NCBI RefSeq assembly: GCF_003597395.2 | Contig: NC_133770.1 | Location: 290,067,453 to 290,131,452 of the forward strand | Direction of reading: 5' to 3' | Source: Chelonoidis abingdonii | Lineage: Eukaryota; Chordata; Testudines; Testudinidae | DNA: 64,000 bases | Shown: one piece after another, positions 23,018 through 34,210 of the stretch | Layout of the letters: the number at the start of each line of letters is the position of its first letter | How positions within the stretch are numbered: the first letter of the stretch is position 1 | Notes under the pieces: model-generated | What the model was told of the DNA's origin: nothing | The model's database searches: none | Seen by the model: the letters and a program-made list of their open reading frames with translations, nothing else | Translations under genes and position numbers: made by a program

Positions 23018-23867
23018 TGTCATAAATAGATAGCTAAGGGTTAATATTTCTTTTACCTGTAAAGGGTTAACAAAGGGAACCAAACACCTGACCAGAGGAC
23101 CAATCAGGAAACCGGATTTTTCAAAGTAAGGGTGGGAACTTCTGGTGTGTTTTGGCTTTGTGTCTTCTCTCTTTGTTTCTTTCGGCTGTGAGAGAACATT
23201 TTTCTTTCTATCTCCAAGCTTCTTTCTACCCTGCTGTTACCAAGTTGTGAGTACAAAAGGAAAAGCAGTAGGTTGATATTGTAGTTTGTATTTACATGTG
23301 TGTACTTTGCTGGACTGGTTTAAATGGATATCTTTTGAATCAGACTGTTTATTCCTATTTTCTTATAAGCAATAGCCTGTATTGACTCTTATGCAGTGTT
23401 TATGTCTATGTAATTTCTTTCTTTTACATATATAAAGTTTCTTGTTAAAACCTGGTTTGAGTTTCTTCTGGTTAAAGCTACGAGACAAAGGGGGTGGAAA
23501 ATCTCTTTGTGTTAGCTTGACTAGGTTTGAATGCATCGCCTCAGGGGAGAGTAATTGCCCTCTCTGTATGTATTCAAGGGATTAAGTACATATCGCACAG
23601 GCTAAAACCAGGGAGGGAAAGCTGGGGATGAAATAGAGGAGACAAGGGGAGGAACTTGTTTTCCCCTTGGTGGGAGACCCAGGGGTTCTGGGTCTTGGGG
23701 GGTCCCCCAGGGATAGGTTTGGGCGACCCCGGGGGCGATCAGGAGCCCTGAATCCTGATTGGTGGCAGCGAGATCAGATCCAAGCTGGTAATAAGCTTGG
23801 GGAAGTTCATGCTAAGCCCCCAGATTTTGGACGCTAAGGTCCATATTTGGGACAGAGGCTTATTACA
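23018..23867 (+). mobile_element. Solo LTR, family D (850 bp)
   Basis: Starts TGTCATAAATAG and ends GGCTTATTACA (TGT...ACA), with CCTGT on both sides (23013-23017 and 23868-23872), a perfect 5-bp target duplication. The middle holds 'acatatataaagtttcttgt' near 23428, which may be a TATA or polyadenylation region. The 3' part is G-rich. No gag, pol or env frames adjoin it. The 5-bp duplication fits class III ERV or some Ty3/gypsy LTRs; I cannot choose from sequence alone. Confidence 0.9.
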
Positions 23868-23872
23868 CCTGT

Positions 23873-24829
23873 CCAGATGGGTTTGTTAGTATAATGGGAA
23901 CAGATGATTACAGTCAAAGTGTTACCAGGCATGGTGGGAGTGTAGTATAAAGACTGCCTCAACTCCTATCACAAGGCAAGGTCAAGCAACCAGTTAGGAA
24001 GGGGCGGGGGGGAGAAGAAGGGAAGGTATAGGAAACAGTAAAAGGCCAAAGAAATGCCTATCTCTGACCGTAGCACAAACCCACTCCTTACCCCTCCTAT
24101 GGGAGACAAAAGAGGTGGGATGAAGACCCCAGACTAATGACCCTCCAAAATGAAACATGACCCTAAATTGTAAGGGGTGGCACCGGGGGCATGCATTTCA
24201 GGTATGATTATTTCTGCTATGGAGTGGGGAGAATGAGACACTGGGAAACAAGGCTCTGTGATGTCTGAGTTATGGACATGCTTGCTGGAAACTAACCCCA
24301 ACAAACATCACAGTGCCTGCACCTTGGACTTCTGGTCTTCTGCTTTCTGTCTGTGTGACAAGAACCAGGGGAGAGAGTGAAGGGAAAGCCTTCCAACACT
24401 TGCTCCAAAGAGTTTATAGTCAAAGGAACAGACACAAAGGCCCACATTCTGTCCTGCACAACTCCCACTGATCTCAAGGGAAGAGGATTGTCTTATCACT
24501 TTATGCCAGGCAGAATTTGGCACATACGATAGGAGACCTGTTGCACCAAGCAGTCTCTGAGAAGGAAACACCATACAGTTGTTTATGCTGTTGCTGCTGG
24601 AGTTTGGCTTAAATGTTTTACAGCTTATTGTAGGCCAAGGCGAAGTTGGTTTTGCACAGGTATTGGAATGAACAGAGCTTAGCGGCTTAGTGAAAATGAA
24701 TTGGGAAGCCACGCCAAACATAAGGGTAGCATGGAAAAATTAATGGAGACATGAATTGGAGAAGGCAACAAATGGATGTGAAGGCTGGAGGTCATAGTTT
24801 TTTAGAGGGTTTTGGCTAAGACAGAAGCA
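23873..24829. other. Anonymous stretch, no gene
   Basis: The minus-strand frames at 24292-24721 (61 and 137 codons) overlap in different phases and contain no motif I know. I do not call them genes. Confidence 0.4.
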
Positions 24830-25080
24830 TTGACAGGCAATTGTCATCTGTGAATAGGACACCGGACTAGGACTTACGAGACCTGTGTTCTTTTCCCGGT
24901 TTGGCCACTGGCCTGTAATACGATCTAGTGTAAGTCACTTTACCTCTCAGTGCCCCTCTTTCCCCTTTTCCTGTCTTATCCATTTAGCATAAAAGCTCTT
25001 TGTGATATGGAGAGTCTCTTACCTTGTATATATGGGGCCTTGCTCAGCGGGGCCCCATTCTTGACTGGGGCTTGTATGAG
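24830..25080 (+). mobile_element. MIR-type SINE, nearly full length
   Basis: The tRNA-like head carries 'acaccggactaggacttacg' and a B-box-like 'gttcttttcccggtttggcc'. Then come 'ctggcctgtaatacgatcta', 'gtaagtcactttacctctca' and a 3' part with 'aaaagctctttgtgatatgg'. This is the best preserved MIR copy in the window. Confidence 0.7.
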
Positions 25081-26499
25081 TGACTATACGACAAACCATA
25101 ACAGGATAGCGTTTTGTCTTTCATAAATTAATCTCTACATCCCACTGGTCATATTGGGTTCCCCAAACTCTCCATTTTGCTCATACTGTTTCAGTATAGC
25201 GGTGCCCAGAATGGAACACAGTATTCTGCTCTGTGTCATCTTTTCAAATGAGCATTCAAGTGACATTCTACCTGCTTCCCTTGTGGAAGTTAAAGATCCA
25301 GTGGCCCTTTTTGAAAAAAAGGAGGGGTAATGCTGATGTCCTAGTGAATGTTCTGTCTCTTATTAAAACAAGTGCTAATAGCTAAGACTTTGAGTGAGCT
25401 ACTGCTGAGTGTCTAATGATCGCTGCATTTTCCTTCAGTCACTGCATTGCCTGTATCTAACCTATGGCTTTGTAAAGCATTTTGAGATAACTGGAATATA
25501 AAAGATTCTATAGAAAAAAAACAAATCTTATCCTATCATAATATCCTATCAAACTTTCAGCACAGCACATTCTTTACACCAAAAGATTCTGCTTCTACTC
25601 CATCTAATTTTCACAGACAGCCTTTACCTGTCCATCAGGTGATGCATTTCTGCTCCATTAACTTATTATAATATACAACCATAAAGATAATGCAACTGTA
25701 AATTATTGCATTAACATTCTAGTCATCAACACCTTAAAAAAAAGAGAGAGATGCCATTTTACCCAGGAAGATTTCAGTTCAGAATCACAATATTCTCTAC
25801 ATGAATGGTTGAAAAACACACTAAAGTTATTTTAATGAATACAAAAGTACCACCAAAATATCTATTATTGTATATTTGGTTGCTATATCATTAGACTTAG
25901 ATGGCAAAGAAAAAATATCAAACTTCATCAGATAAATCATGAGATATTTGCTCAGCTCTAATATGTCACGACATTTTAGGTGACATCAATACTATCTCTG
26001 TTGTCAAGGAACAAGGCTGTGACGGTACAGACTTCTGTATCCTGTTTTAGGCGCCTCCATTGACTACCTGGGAGAGCCGTGTGAAAGTTGCACTGTAAAG
26101 CTTGCTCAAACTGACGCTTCACTGACTAGTCAGTCACCTCACCTAGTGCAAAACGGGCTAAGAGTGCTATCACTCTGGCTCAGTAGGGGAATCATATGAT
26201 TTGTTAGTTACATATTTAGGGTGATCAATCTTCACCCCTCTCTCTCTGGCTCCTTTCCAGCACATAAAAGTATCAGAGCAGCCTACAGGGGTTTTAAGTC
26301 CCTGTTCTTGTTGGGGGAGAATTTTCCAGGGACAGGCACTACAAAAAACAAAACAGCTGTCAAGCTGTGTTGTGAGGAGCACCTCAGAAGTCCTTGCACA
26401 AGTGAGTGTGCAAAGGCCAGAGCTGGTAGTGGAGGCAGAGTCAGTGCAGAGATTCCAGGCTGGGCTGCAGCGCACAGGCCAGACTGGGGACGCTGCTAA
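25081..26499. other. Anonymous stretch upstream of the PLE
   Basis: AT-rich to about 25980, then mixed. A TATA-like 'cacataaaagtatc' lies at 26261, but nothing else marks a promoter. Frames at 26170 and 26221 lie on opposite strands over the same bases. No gene is supported. Confidence 0.35.
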
Positions 26500-27880
26500 A
26501 ACTTTTTATGGCTGACCTGGAACAACGCTTCCTCAGCTCTCGTCCACTCACGCCCCTTCTCCACCTACGCTACATTGATGACATCTTCATCATCTGGACC
26601 CATGGGAAGGAGACTCTGGAAAAATTTCACCACGATTTCAACAGCTTCCACCCCATCATCAACCTCAGCCTGGGCCAATCTACACGGGAGGTCCACTTCC
26701 TAGACACTACGGTGCAAATAAGTGATGGTCACATTAACACCACCTTATACCGAAAACCTACCGACCGCTATGCCTACCTTCATGCCTCCAGCTTCCATCC
26801 CGGGCACATCACACGATCCACTGTCTACAGGCAAGCACTGAGGTACAACCGAATCTGCTCTAACCCCTCAGACAGAGACCAACACCTGCAAAATCTCCAT
26901 CAAGCATTCTCAAAACTACAATGCCAGCAACAGAAGAAATTAGGAAACAGATCAACAGTGCACAGAGTGACCCAGAAGCCCCTACTGCAAGACAAACCAA
27001 AGAAAGAAACAACAAGCTCCACTGGCCATCACATCAAGCACCCGCTAAACCCCTCCAACATATACAGGGATCTAACAACCCATCCTGGACAATGTCCCAA
27101 CTTTCACAAGGCCTTGGGTTGGCAGACCAATCCTTGCCACACGACAACCGCAACACTGAAACGTATTCTCACCAGCAAGCAGCACCGTACATTAGTAGCT
27201 CTAGCTCAGGAACCAATCCCAATGCAACAAACCCCGATAGCCAACTCTGCCACATATCTACAACCTGGCAACACCAATCACAGACCAGACCAGATCCAGC
27301 ACCACATCACCGGTTCATATCACCTGCACGTCCACACGAATGTGAATATACACCATATATGCCAGCAATGCCCTCTGCTATGTACATCGGCCCAAAACTG
27401 AGACCAGCTCATCTAGGAAAACGATAAAATGGACACAAATCAGATATTAGAATGGCAATATACAATAAACCTGTAGGGACACTTCAACCTCTGGCCACAC
27501 TAAGAGACCCTTAAGAGTGCCATCTGCAGCAAAAAAACTTCAGGACCAAGACTTCAAGAGAAACTGGCTGAGCTCAATTCATCTGCAATTTGACACCACA
27601 ACTCAGGTGAACAAAGATCTGTGAATGGCTTGCCCACCCCCACTACAAACCAGTTCTTTCTCATCCCTATCGGTCACACCTCAGCTGCCTAGAACAGGCC
27701 TCATCCTCCTGATTGAACTAACCTCGTTATCTCTAGCTTGCTTGCTAGCATATATATACCTGCCCCTGGAAATTTCCACTACATTCATCTGACGAAGTGG
27801 GTATTCACCCACGAAAGCTCATGATCCAAAACATCTGTTAGTCTATGAGGTGCCACAGGATTCTCTGCTGCTTTTGCTAA
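26500..27880 (+). pseudogene. Penelope-like retroelement: reverse transcriptase motif, thumb and GIY-YIG remnants, 3' terminus
   Basis: A frame from 26508 (297 codons) opens just before the catalytic reverse transcriptase motif: 'RYIDDIFIIW' at residues 21-30, keeping both aspartates. It continues with 'REVHFLDTTV' and 'LYRKPTDRYAYLHASSFHPG', characteristic of Penelope-like reverse transcriptases. Around 26920-27100 the coding phase shifts into the frame at 26921-27427, whose end 'SAMYIG' plus 'HLGKR' (then a stop and 'NGHKSDIR') is the GIY-YIG nuclease. Motifs upstream of YIDD are missing, so the copy is 5'-truncated at about 26500 and also broken by frameshift and stop. At 27789-27816 the terminus has CTGACGA, the stem GTGGGT/ACCCAC and GAAA. 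The element ends near 27878. Confidence 0.9.
27789..27816 (+). ncRNA. Hammerhead-ribozyme-like core in the PLE terminus
   Basis: CTGACGA, then a 6-bp stem (GTGGGT with ACCCAC), then GAAA, in the order of a hammerhead core (consensus CUGANGA, stem II, GAAA). Downstream 'gctcatgat' can form a very short stem III before a candidate UC cleavage position. I could not find a convincing stem I by eye, so activity is unproven. Hammerhead motifs in PLE terminal repeats are established for other species. Confidence 0.5.
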
Positions 27881-28740
27881 AACTTAGGTTCCCAGGGCTA
27901 GCCAGGTTATGCTGGGGGCCTTTCTATCCTTCAGAGCAGCCCAGAGGGGGAGGGCTCAACAGTGGCTTAAAGCAACCACAGTTTTACCTCAGTTTGGGTT
28001 GTGAGTTCTGTGCTGCGCCTCGTATAGACTCAGCACAGTCTAGCACCCGGCAGTCAGACCAGGTTGGTTGAAAGAGTCAAGTGAACTTCACCTGCCCTGT
28101 TGTTTTGTATAAAAAACTAGGAGAAATGAAGTGGTTTGGGATGACTTTTGTTCTGAATTTGGGGATATGCAAACTCATAGAGAATGAGAAAACCATCCCA
28201 AATGGCAAGAGCCATAAAGGTGCATGTAACCCAGGGGGAACCAACAATGAATTTGCCATTTAACTTCCTTGGTAGTTTACCACTCAAATGTAAAATTGAA
28301 AGTTTTGGCTGAGCAAGGTCATCAGGATTAGGCCCCTCCGTGATAGCTTGTACCAACAAAACCATAATGTTTCCAAAAAGGAAGTGAGTGGTTCCTGCTT
28401 ACTGGGTCTAGGAATTAAACAGGCAGACCGGGGGGGGGGGGGGGGACGGAAGGGGAAGCAAGATTTCTTTTTAACTGATCATTTCCTCTTTAGTGGATGC
28501 TCAATCGAAATTGACCATGTAGAGCTAGGGACCAAGCGAAAGGCAGATAAGGAAATCAACGTGTACACTTCTCTAAGGCTCCCAGTTTTCTCAGAGGGAA
28601 ATGATCTTGATCAACCAAGCAGGGGCAGATGTTTGGGGATAGGGGGAGAAATTTGTTTCTGTGCCTGATGGTTTCATTGCCTGCAATAGGATAACAAATC
28701 TGCCACCTCTCTGGGTACTGTTGAGTACCATCATCAAGGA
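27881..28740. other. Anonymous stretch with a poly-G tract
   Basis: No gene was recognised. A run of about 16 G lies at 28430-28446. Overlapping frames of 60-106 codons have no motif. Confidence 0.4.
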
Positions 28741-28860
28741 TATGTCCACACTGCAATCAAAAACCCGCAGCTGGCCCATGCCAGCTGACTCGGGCTTGTG
28801 GGGGTCAGGCTGTTCAACTGTGGTGTAGCTGTTTGGGCTCGGGCTGCAGTTTACAGGATT
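28741..28860. mobile_element. Possible small DNA transposon fragment
   Basis: 'tatgtccacactgcaatcaa' followed by 'cagctggcccatgccagctg' and 'actcgggcttgtggg' resembles a sauropsid DNA-element family. The right end is decayed and no duplication was found. Confidence 0.3.
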
Positions 28861-30051
28861 GGGGCCTTGATGAGTCTTCCCCAGGGAAGACGACTCAGAG
28901 GAGCTTAATTGCGGAATATGCCACTCTACAGAGTGTGTACCAAAGAGAACACGCTCACCAGACCATACTAGATGGGGCTGGGTAAAAGCCCAGTGGTCTT
29001 GTGTGAGAATAAAATCACTGCATTTTAAAACTAACAAAGCAGGTGGCCACTGCAGTGCTTGAAAATCACAACAGCTTCCTAATATTGGAACATATGGTCA
29101 ATTTTCTTTGTCCGTCAGACAATGCCTATCCTTCCATATTATAATCACACATGTCAGAAGGAAGCAGCCCTTTATTATTTACCGAATACCATCAGTACCT
29201 AATGCCACGTAGAAACCACAGACGGGCCCTTGCTTCCAAGTAGATACATTCTAATATAAACCAACAACATATTATCATTATTGTTATTTATTGTTAAGCT
29301 CCAAGAGTGCATACAAAGCACTGCACATGCAACACAGACATATGTAATGCACAGTTTCTTGGGGAAGGCTAGTATAAATTGAAGTCACTTTGCACCAGCT
29401 GAAGATCTGCCCTCAAATTTAAATAAATCCTTACACAAAGTTTTTTTCTTAAGCCAGTCATTAGAATCAAACCTTCTACAAATTGATGACCATCATTCTT
29501 GTCCCCACTCCTCACATCATTTGTGTTTTAATGACTACCGTAAGTATTCTACATCCACCTCACAATTTTCCCCCTACCCCTCATATATTATCACAAAAAA
29601 TCAAGGGCCTAATCAATAGTGATGCCTGGCCAGACCTCTAAGCACTTGGAGAATCAATTTTCCTAAGCAGCCAAATATATCTAGAGGCCTCTGGTGTAGA
29701 AGTGGGCTGGACATTTAATAGGAAAAGGCTCTCTAAATCTTCTTCTTCTTCGTTTGCTGTTCAACAGCTATTTTGTTTCCCTTCAGAGGTGGCAGCATGT
29801 CAGTGGTGGGTCATGTGATTCCAGTAGATATACAAGTTTGTAATGTGCTTCGGGAGCCTTTATGGTGAAAAGTCTTACATGACTTCAATGCATTATTAAT
29901 TACACACCCAAAAAACCCAAACCAACCCCCGTCCATGCAATCCTATGTTAAAAGAACATTAAGGCTGCAACGTGAAGCTTTACAAAGTTACAAAGTGCCA
30001 GACTTAAGGTTGTCTGTACCACCTTAATTCAGCCCCCTTTTGCATATGCAT
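28861..30051. other. Anonymous stretch, no gene
   Basis: AT-rich. Near 29280-29340 'ttatttattgttaagctcca' and 'agtgcatacaaagcactgca' look like an old SINE tail. Nothing else was recognised. Confidence 0.35.
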
Positions 30052-30053
30052 TA

Positions 30054-30252
30054 CAGACGCCCCCCCCGACTTATGCAATCGTTCTGTTCCGGAAAGCCTT
30101 GTGTAACTTGAGTTTTGCATAAGTTGGAAACGTATACCCACATGTTATGCAAAAATTTCTGCAACTCGAAAATCTTATTTCTGGCTTATGGAACTTTTTC
30201 CGTAAGTGCGAATTTGCATAGGTCAGGTCTTGCATAACCCATGGAGCATCTA
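30054..30252. mobile_element. Mariner/Tc1-like MITE (199 bp)
   Basis: The left end CAGACGCCCC and right end GGAGCATCTA (inverted TAGATGCTCC) form imperfect terminal inverted repeats, with the dinucleotide TA on both sides. The interior repeats 'cttatgcaa' and 'ttgcataag' in both orientations, so much of the element can fold on itself. It has no transposase. The 69-codon minus-strand frame over it is incidental. Confidence 0.6.
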
Positions 30253-30254
30253 TA

Positions 30255-31327
30255 TAACACAATCTGACATACATAATCACATATCATTTTTTTGCACGTG
30301 ACCCATGCCTCATTTAGTTCCCAGGATCTAAAGGGCAGAAGCTATCTGCATTCCCTATAAGAAATACATCTATGAATATAGGTTTCCTCTGGCCTGGGGA
30401 TCAAGAACACAAAGCTACAGTGACTCACAATTTCATGTCGCTTTTATTCAGCAAGAGCCCATGTGCCAACTACCTTTGCTTTGAGCTGTGCCAGGAAGCT
30501 CTTTTCTTCATCATTCAACTTTCTTTCCAGCACCTTAGCCATTTATATTTCATTATTCAGCTATGGATGCGTATGATCAGTCCTGCTGTCTCCTTCATTA
30601 TTTCAGGACAACAGCCACTCTCTAATTGCTTTATGTTGGATGAGTTTTTCAGTGATGGATGACCTGCCTCACTCTAGAGAATTTCTCAGCTGAAAAAATA
30701 GATTCAGGTTTAGGAAGAGAACTCCAGACCTTAATTTAGACTGTTCATTAAACTGCTAAGGCTTTTGGTTTATTTTATCACTTGTGTTTATTCTCTATGT
30801 ACTTTACAGAGCCTGAGTCATTGATTTATATGCCAGTTTTGACATGAAATACATAGGACCAAAATCTTCTCTGATTTGCAGCAGTCTAGATCTGAAGTAA
30901 CAGGACCAGACCCAACACAGCCACTCTGGGTTTACAGCAGAGTCAAGAAGAGCAGCATTTGCCCGCCTGATTCTATGGCAGCCCTGGTTCAAATTCTGGC
31001 AGAGTCCAAACCAGTCCTTTCTCCTCCTGTGGTAAGTTGTTTAAGCTGAATGTATGTTAGTATAAAGAAATACTTGGATCTAACTCCCCCCCCCACACAC
31101 ACATACATTTGTACAAAACAGGAGTTAGTTTGAAGTCAGTTGAGTTCTATTGGTGTAAAAAGAGGATAAGACCCCTTTCAAGATGGAGCGCCAGCTCTTT
31201 AGCTGATGTAAACTAATGGAATTACATTGACTTCAGTGGAGCTACACCCATTTACACCTGCTGAATATCAGCCCCAGAGGTGCTGGATGTGAACCATTAA
31301 CAATTCAACGAACTCTCCAGTATGCCA
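30255..31327. other. Anonymous stretch with a short repeat
   Basis: No gene. At 31195-31275 'ttgacttcagtggagctaca' and 'cccatttacacctgctgaat' match wording common in sauropsid intergenic DNA, probably an ancient SINE/LINE tail. Confidence 0.35.
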
Positions 31328-31525
31328 GGTTTCAGAGTAGCAGCCATATTAGTCTGTATCAGCAAAAAGAACAGGAGTATTTGTGGCACTTTAGAGACTA
31401 ACACATTTATTTGGACACAAGTTTTCGTGGGCTAAAACCCACTTCATCAGATGCATGCAGTGGAAAATACAGTAGGAAGATATATATACACAGAGAACAT
31501 GAAAAAATGGGTGTTGCCATACCAG
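31328..31525 (-). mobile_element. Penelope-like 3' terminus, reverse orientation, with intact hammerhead-like core
   Basis: On the minus strand it ends 'ctgctactctgaaacc', preceded by the terminal block shared with 6842-6960 and 8770-8952. CTGATGA (31450-31444), the stem GTGGG/CCCAC and GAAA (31426-31423) are all unmutated, the only copy of this subfamily here with the core intact. It is a tail of about 200 bp without coding sequence. Confidence 0.8.
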
Positions 31526-32207
31526 CAACATTGTCTGAAATTTCCTCTTCCTGCTATGCAGGTGGCTGCGCTCCCTGCGTATGGGGTTATACACATATAG
31601 GGCGTGACTTCAGTGGGACTTTGTGTGAGTAAGGTGAGCGGGATCAGGATCAGAATTTGTACAGAAAGTGCTTTACCAACCCCCAGGGAAAGAAAGTGTA
31701 TGAGTAAAAACCCCACTTTTATCACATTTCATTCATAATTTTAACCTGGCCCTACCCTTTTACTGTCACACATCGATTTAAGGTAGTTTACTAATCCTAG
31801 GTAATAACACTCCTATAGCTGTGATACCCAGACTGTACCTCTTGAGCTGCAATGGCTCTTTACTGGGTCTTCTGTGGCTCTTTGCAGCACATGATATTAA
31901 AACACTGTGTGATTTAATTATTAACCAGTCTAAGTTATTAACCAATCACAATGTTTTTACTATTCACTATGGTATTAACTAACTGTAGTTGATACAACAA
32001 TAATACTTGGTCAGTCATTTTGCTGTGAGAATTATATCTATTTCCCCATTATGCTGTTTAAATACCATCTAGAGTACTATAGTAAATGAAACAATGAATT
32101 CACCTTACTGTCGCTCTTTTAGATAATGCTGATCGCTAATTTGGCTCCTGACCCACCGACATCTGAGTATCACTGTCCTATAGATCCTTTCTTGTTCTCA
32201 CTCTCTG
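31526..32207. other. Anonymous stretch
   Basis: No gene. 31600-31660 'cgtgacttcagtgggacttt' and 'gtgagtaaggtgagcgggat' is another short ancient-repeat-like piece. Confidence 0.35.
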
Positions 32208-32391
32208 TCCTCAGCTATCCAGCTGTCTCCTACAGCCTGATCCAAATCACACTGTCCCCAGCTATCCAGCTGTCTCCTACAGCCTGATCCAAATCACACT
32301 GTGCCCAGCTATCCAGTCTTGTCTCCTACAGCCTGATCCAAATCACACTGTCCCCAGCTATCCAGTCTTGTCTCCTACAGCCTGATCCAAA
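32208..32391 (+). repeat. 47-bp minisatellite, four copies
   Basis: Units start at about 32208, 32255, 32302 and 32351. Each contains 'cagctatccag', 'gtctcctacagcctgatcca' and 'aatcacactgt'. Copies 3 and 4 share a 'tccagtcttgtctcc' variant (2 bp longer in one or both), so the array grew by duplicating neighbouring units. Confidence 0.95.
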
Positions 32392-33039
32392 CCCACTCTC
32401 ACTGATTGCAGAAGGCACTGGATCAGTCCCTTGTTGTGCTATTCCTTCCCTCTTCTATTCCACCAGTGATGCCAGCCTTGAGTATCAGTTTGTGCACTTC
32501 TCCCATTTGGCTTTCTTGCCCACTTCCTCTGAAAACATGGAAAAAGTTCTCTGAACTAATCCTGCCTTTACCAAAGCCCCACTTCAGGTGTGATGCCTCC
32601 AAGAAATTGCCAACTAATAGTGGTTAGGCAGAAAGCCAGGGAGGATAGGTAACGTTAACTTTATAACATAACTGAATGTATGTTTTATCCTTTCCCCCAA
32701 CACTTTGTATTTTTATTGTCTTCCCAGACTACAAGCTGTCTGGCACCCAGACTGTTTTATTATATGTTTTGTATGCGATTAGCACATTGTTAGTTCCCCC
32801 ACAATACAAGTAAATAATAGTAATTTTCCAAGAACAATAGCCCAAGTGAATTTGTCCTTTCATGCCAGTACTACTGAATGGCTAGGTTTTGTGCAAATGC
32901 TAGTATTCACATGCTGCCAAGGGCATTTGCACATGAATATGGAAGTACTATCCATGAAAGTATTGCTTACCCCGATTACAGAGGTTTAGCCGTTCCTTTT
33001 GGAAACAGAAAGAATGGCATATGATTTCTAAGTAACAAG
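32392..33039. other. Anonymous stretch
   Basis: No gene or clear repeat. The 73-codon frame at 32406 starts inside the last minisatellite unit and has no motif. Confidence 0.4.
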
Positions 33040-33270
33040 GCACCTGCTTGAGTGGCCAGTGCCATGGCATGGGAGTCAGGAATCAGGCGGATTCAATTCC
33101 TGGTTCTGTCATTAACCTGCTGTGTGCCTTTGGGCACATCCATTTACTCTCTCTCTGAGCCTCTGTTTCTGCTCCCACCCTTTGTCAGTTTGGTCTTTGT
33201 GACAGGAACCTCTTCCCCTGTGTTTTATATAACACCCAGCACAAAGGGTCTCTTGTATTAGCCAGGGCCT
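33040..33270 (+). mobile_element. MIR-type SINE
   Basis: tRNA-like head 'gccatggcatgggagtcagg' and 'ggattcaattcctggttctg', then 'gctgtgtgcctttgggcaca', then 'cactctctctctgagcctct'-type wording and a 3' end with 'taacacccagcacaaagggt'. The 69-codon frame that crosses it is incidental. Confidence 0.65.
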
Positions 33271-33633
33271 CCAGTCTATCGCCAAAGATTCAAAAATCAT
33301 GATTCAGGCCTCCTCAAACCACGAGACTTTACACATAATACACCTGGGGTCTTTTTTTTTCTCCCCCCATTTAGTTTATGGTTTGGGGGCCTTTAAGTTT
33401 CATGCTTATACACTTTTATCTGCAACTATGGGTGCTAGAAATTTCCTTTTTTATTTAACAGAAGCTGAGATTCTCTGATAATCAAATGATTCCAGCAGCT
33501 GTGACTTTAAGAAAAAACACCCCAGAATCATGAGATTCATGATAAAATCGCAAGAGTTGTCCACAGTGTACAAAAAACCCCATTAATATTAATAACCGTC
33601 ACACACCCTGTACAGTGAAGAGTCCAAACCACA

Positions 33634-33715
33634 GAATCATAGAAAGGGAGGGCTGGAAGGGCCCTGAACAGGTCATCTTGTCCAGCCCCCCTGAGCTGAA
33701 ATAGTGTTAAGTACA
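33634..33715 (-). mobile_element. Short CR1 tail
   Basis: 'agaatcatagaaagggaggg' and 'ctggaagggccctgaacagg' plus 'catcttgtccagccccc' are the reverse complement of a CR1 3' end. Only about 80 bp are left. Confidence 0.75.
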
Positions 33716-33939
33716 CAGTGGAAGTTAACACAGGCTGAAATATGTTCACATTTATGTTATGTGTTCATTTGGGTTTGTAGCCATAATTAAAAGGACTCCA
33801 GACTTGACAAAAGTTTAAAAAACAAAACAAAAGTGAATTTTCTGGCAAACAGATACAAACAAAAAATGTAAACGTAGCTCAAGAACAGCAGTGGAGGGGT
33901 GGGAAACAGCTAAATGAAGTGAACAAGTAGCTTGCCCAG

Positions 33940-34202
33940 CAGGGCCGGCTTTGGCAAGTGCGGGGCCCAATTCGTACTCACCAGGCGGTTCCCTACTGGG
34001 TCTTCAGTGGCACTCAAGGGCCTGCTGCTGAAATGCTGCCGAAAAGCTGGAGCGAGTGAAGGGCCTGCCGCTGAAATGCTGCTGAAGACCCTCCCTGGAG
34101 CGCCATCAGGTGAGTAAAATTAAAAAGTTGCCGGCACGAGGCCTTCTTAGGCACGGGGCCCAATTCCAGGGAATTGGGCGAATCAGCCTAAAGCCAGCCC
34201 TG
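33940..34202. mobile_element. Non-autonomous hAT transposon (263 bp)
   Basis: Terminal inverted repeats CAGGGCCGGCTTT and, inverted from the right, CAGGGCTGGCTTT. TTGCCCAG stands on both sides (33932-33939 and 34203-34210), a perfect 8-bp target duplication that is diagnostic for hAT. Inside, 'gggcctgctgctgaaatgct' is repeated with small changes ('gggcctgccgctgaaatgct'), and 'ggggcccaattc' occurs near both ends. It has no coding capacity. Confidence 0.95.
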
Positions 34203-34210
34203 TTGCCCAG

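Noticed and set aside
24308..24721. 137-codon minus-strand frame
   Set aside because: No recognisable domain, overlaps another frame in a different phase, and there is no promoter or splice context.
32208..32391. Tandem array as a CRISPR array
   Set aside because: The units are contiguous with no unique spacers and the genome is a vertebrate's.
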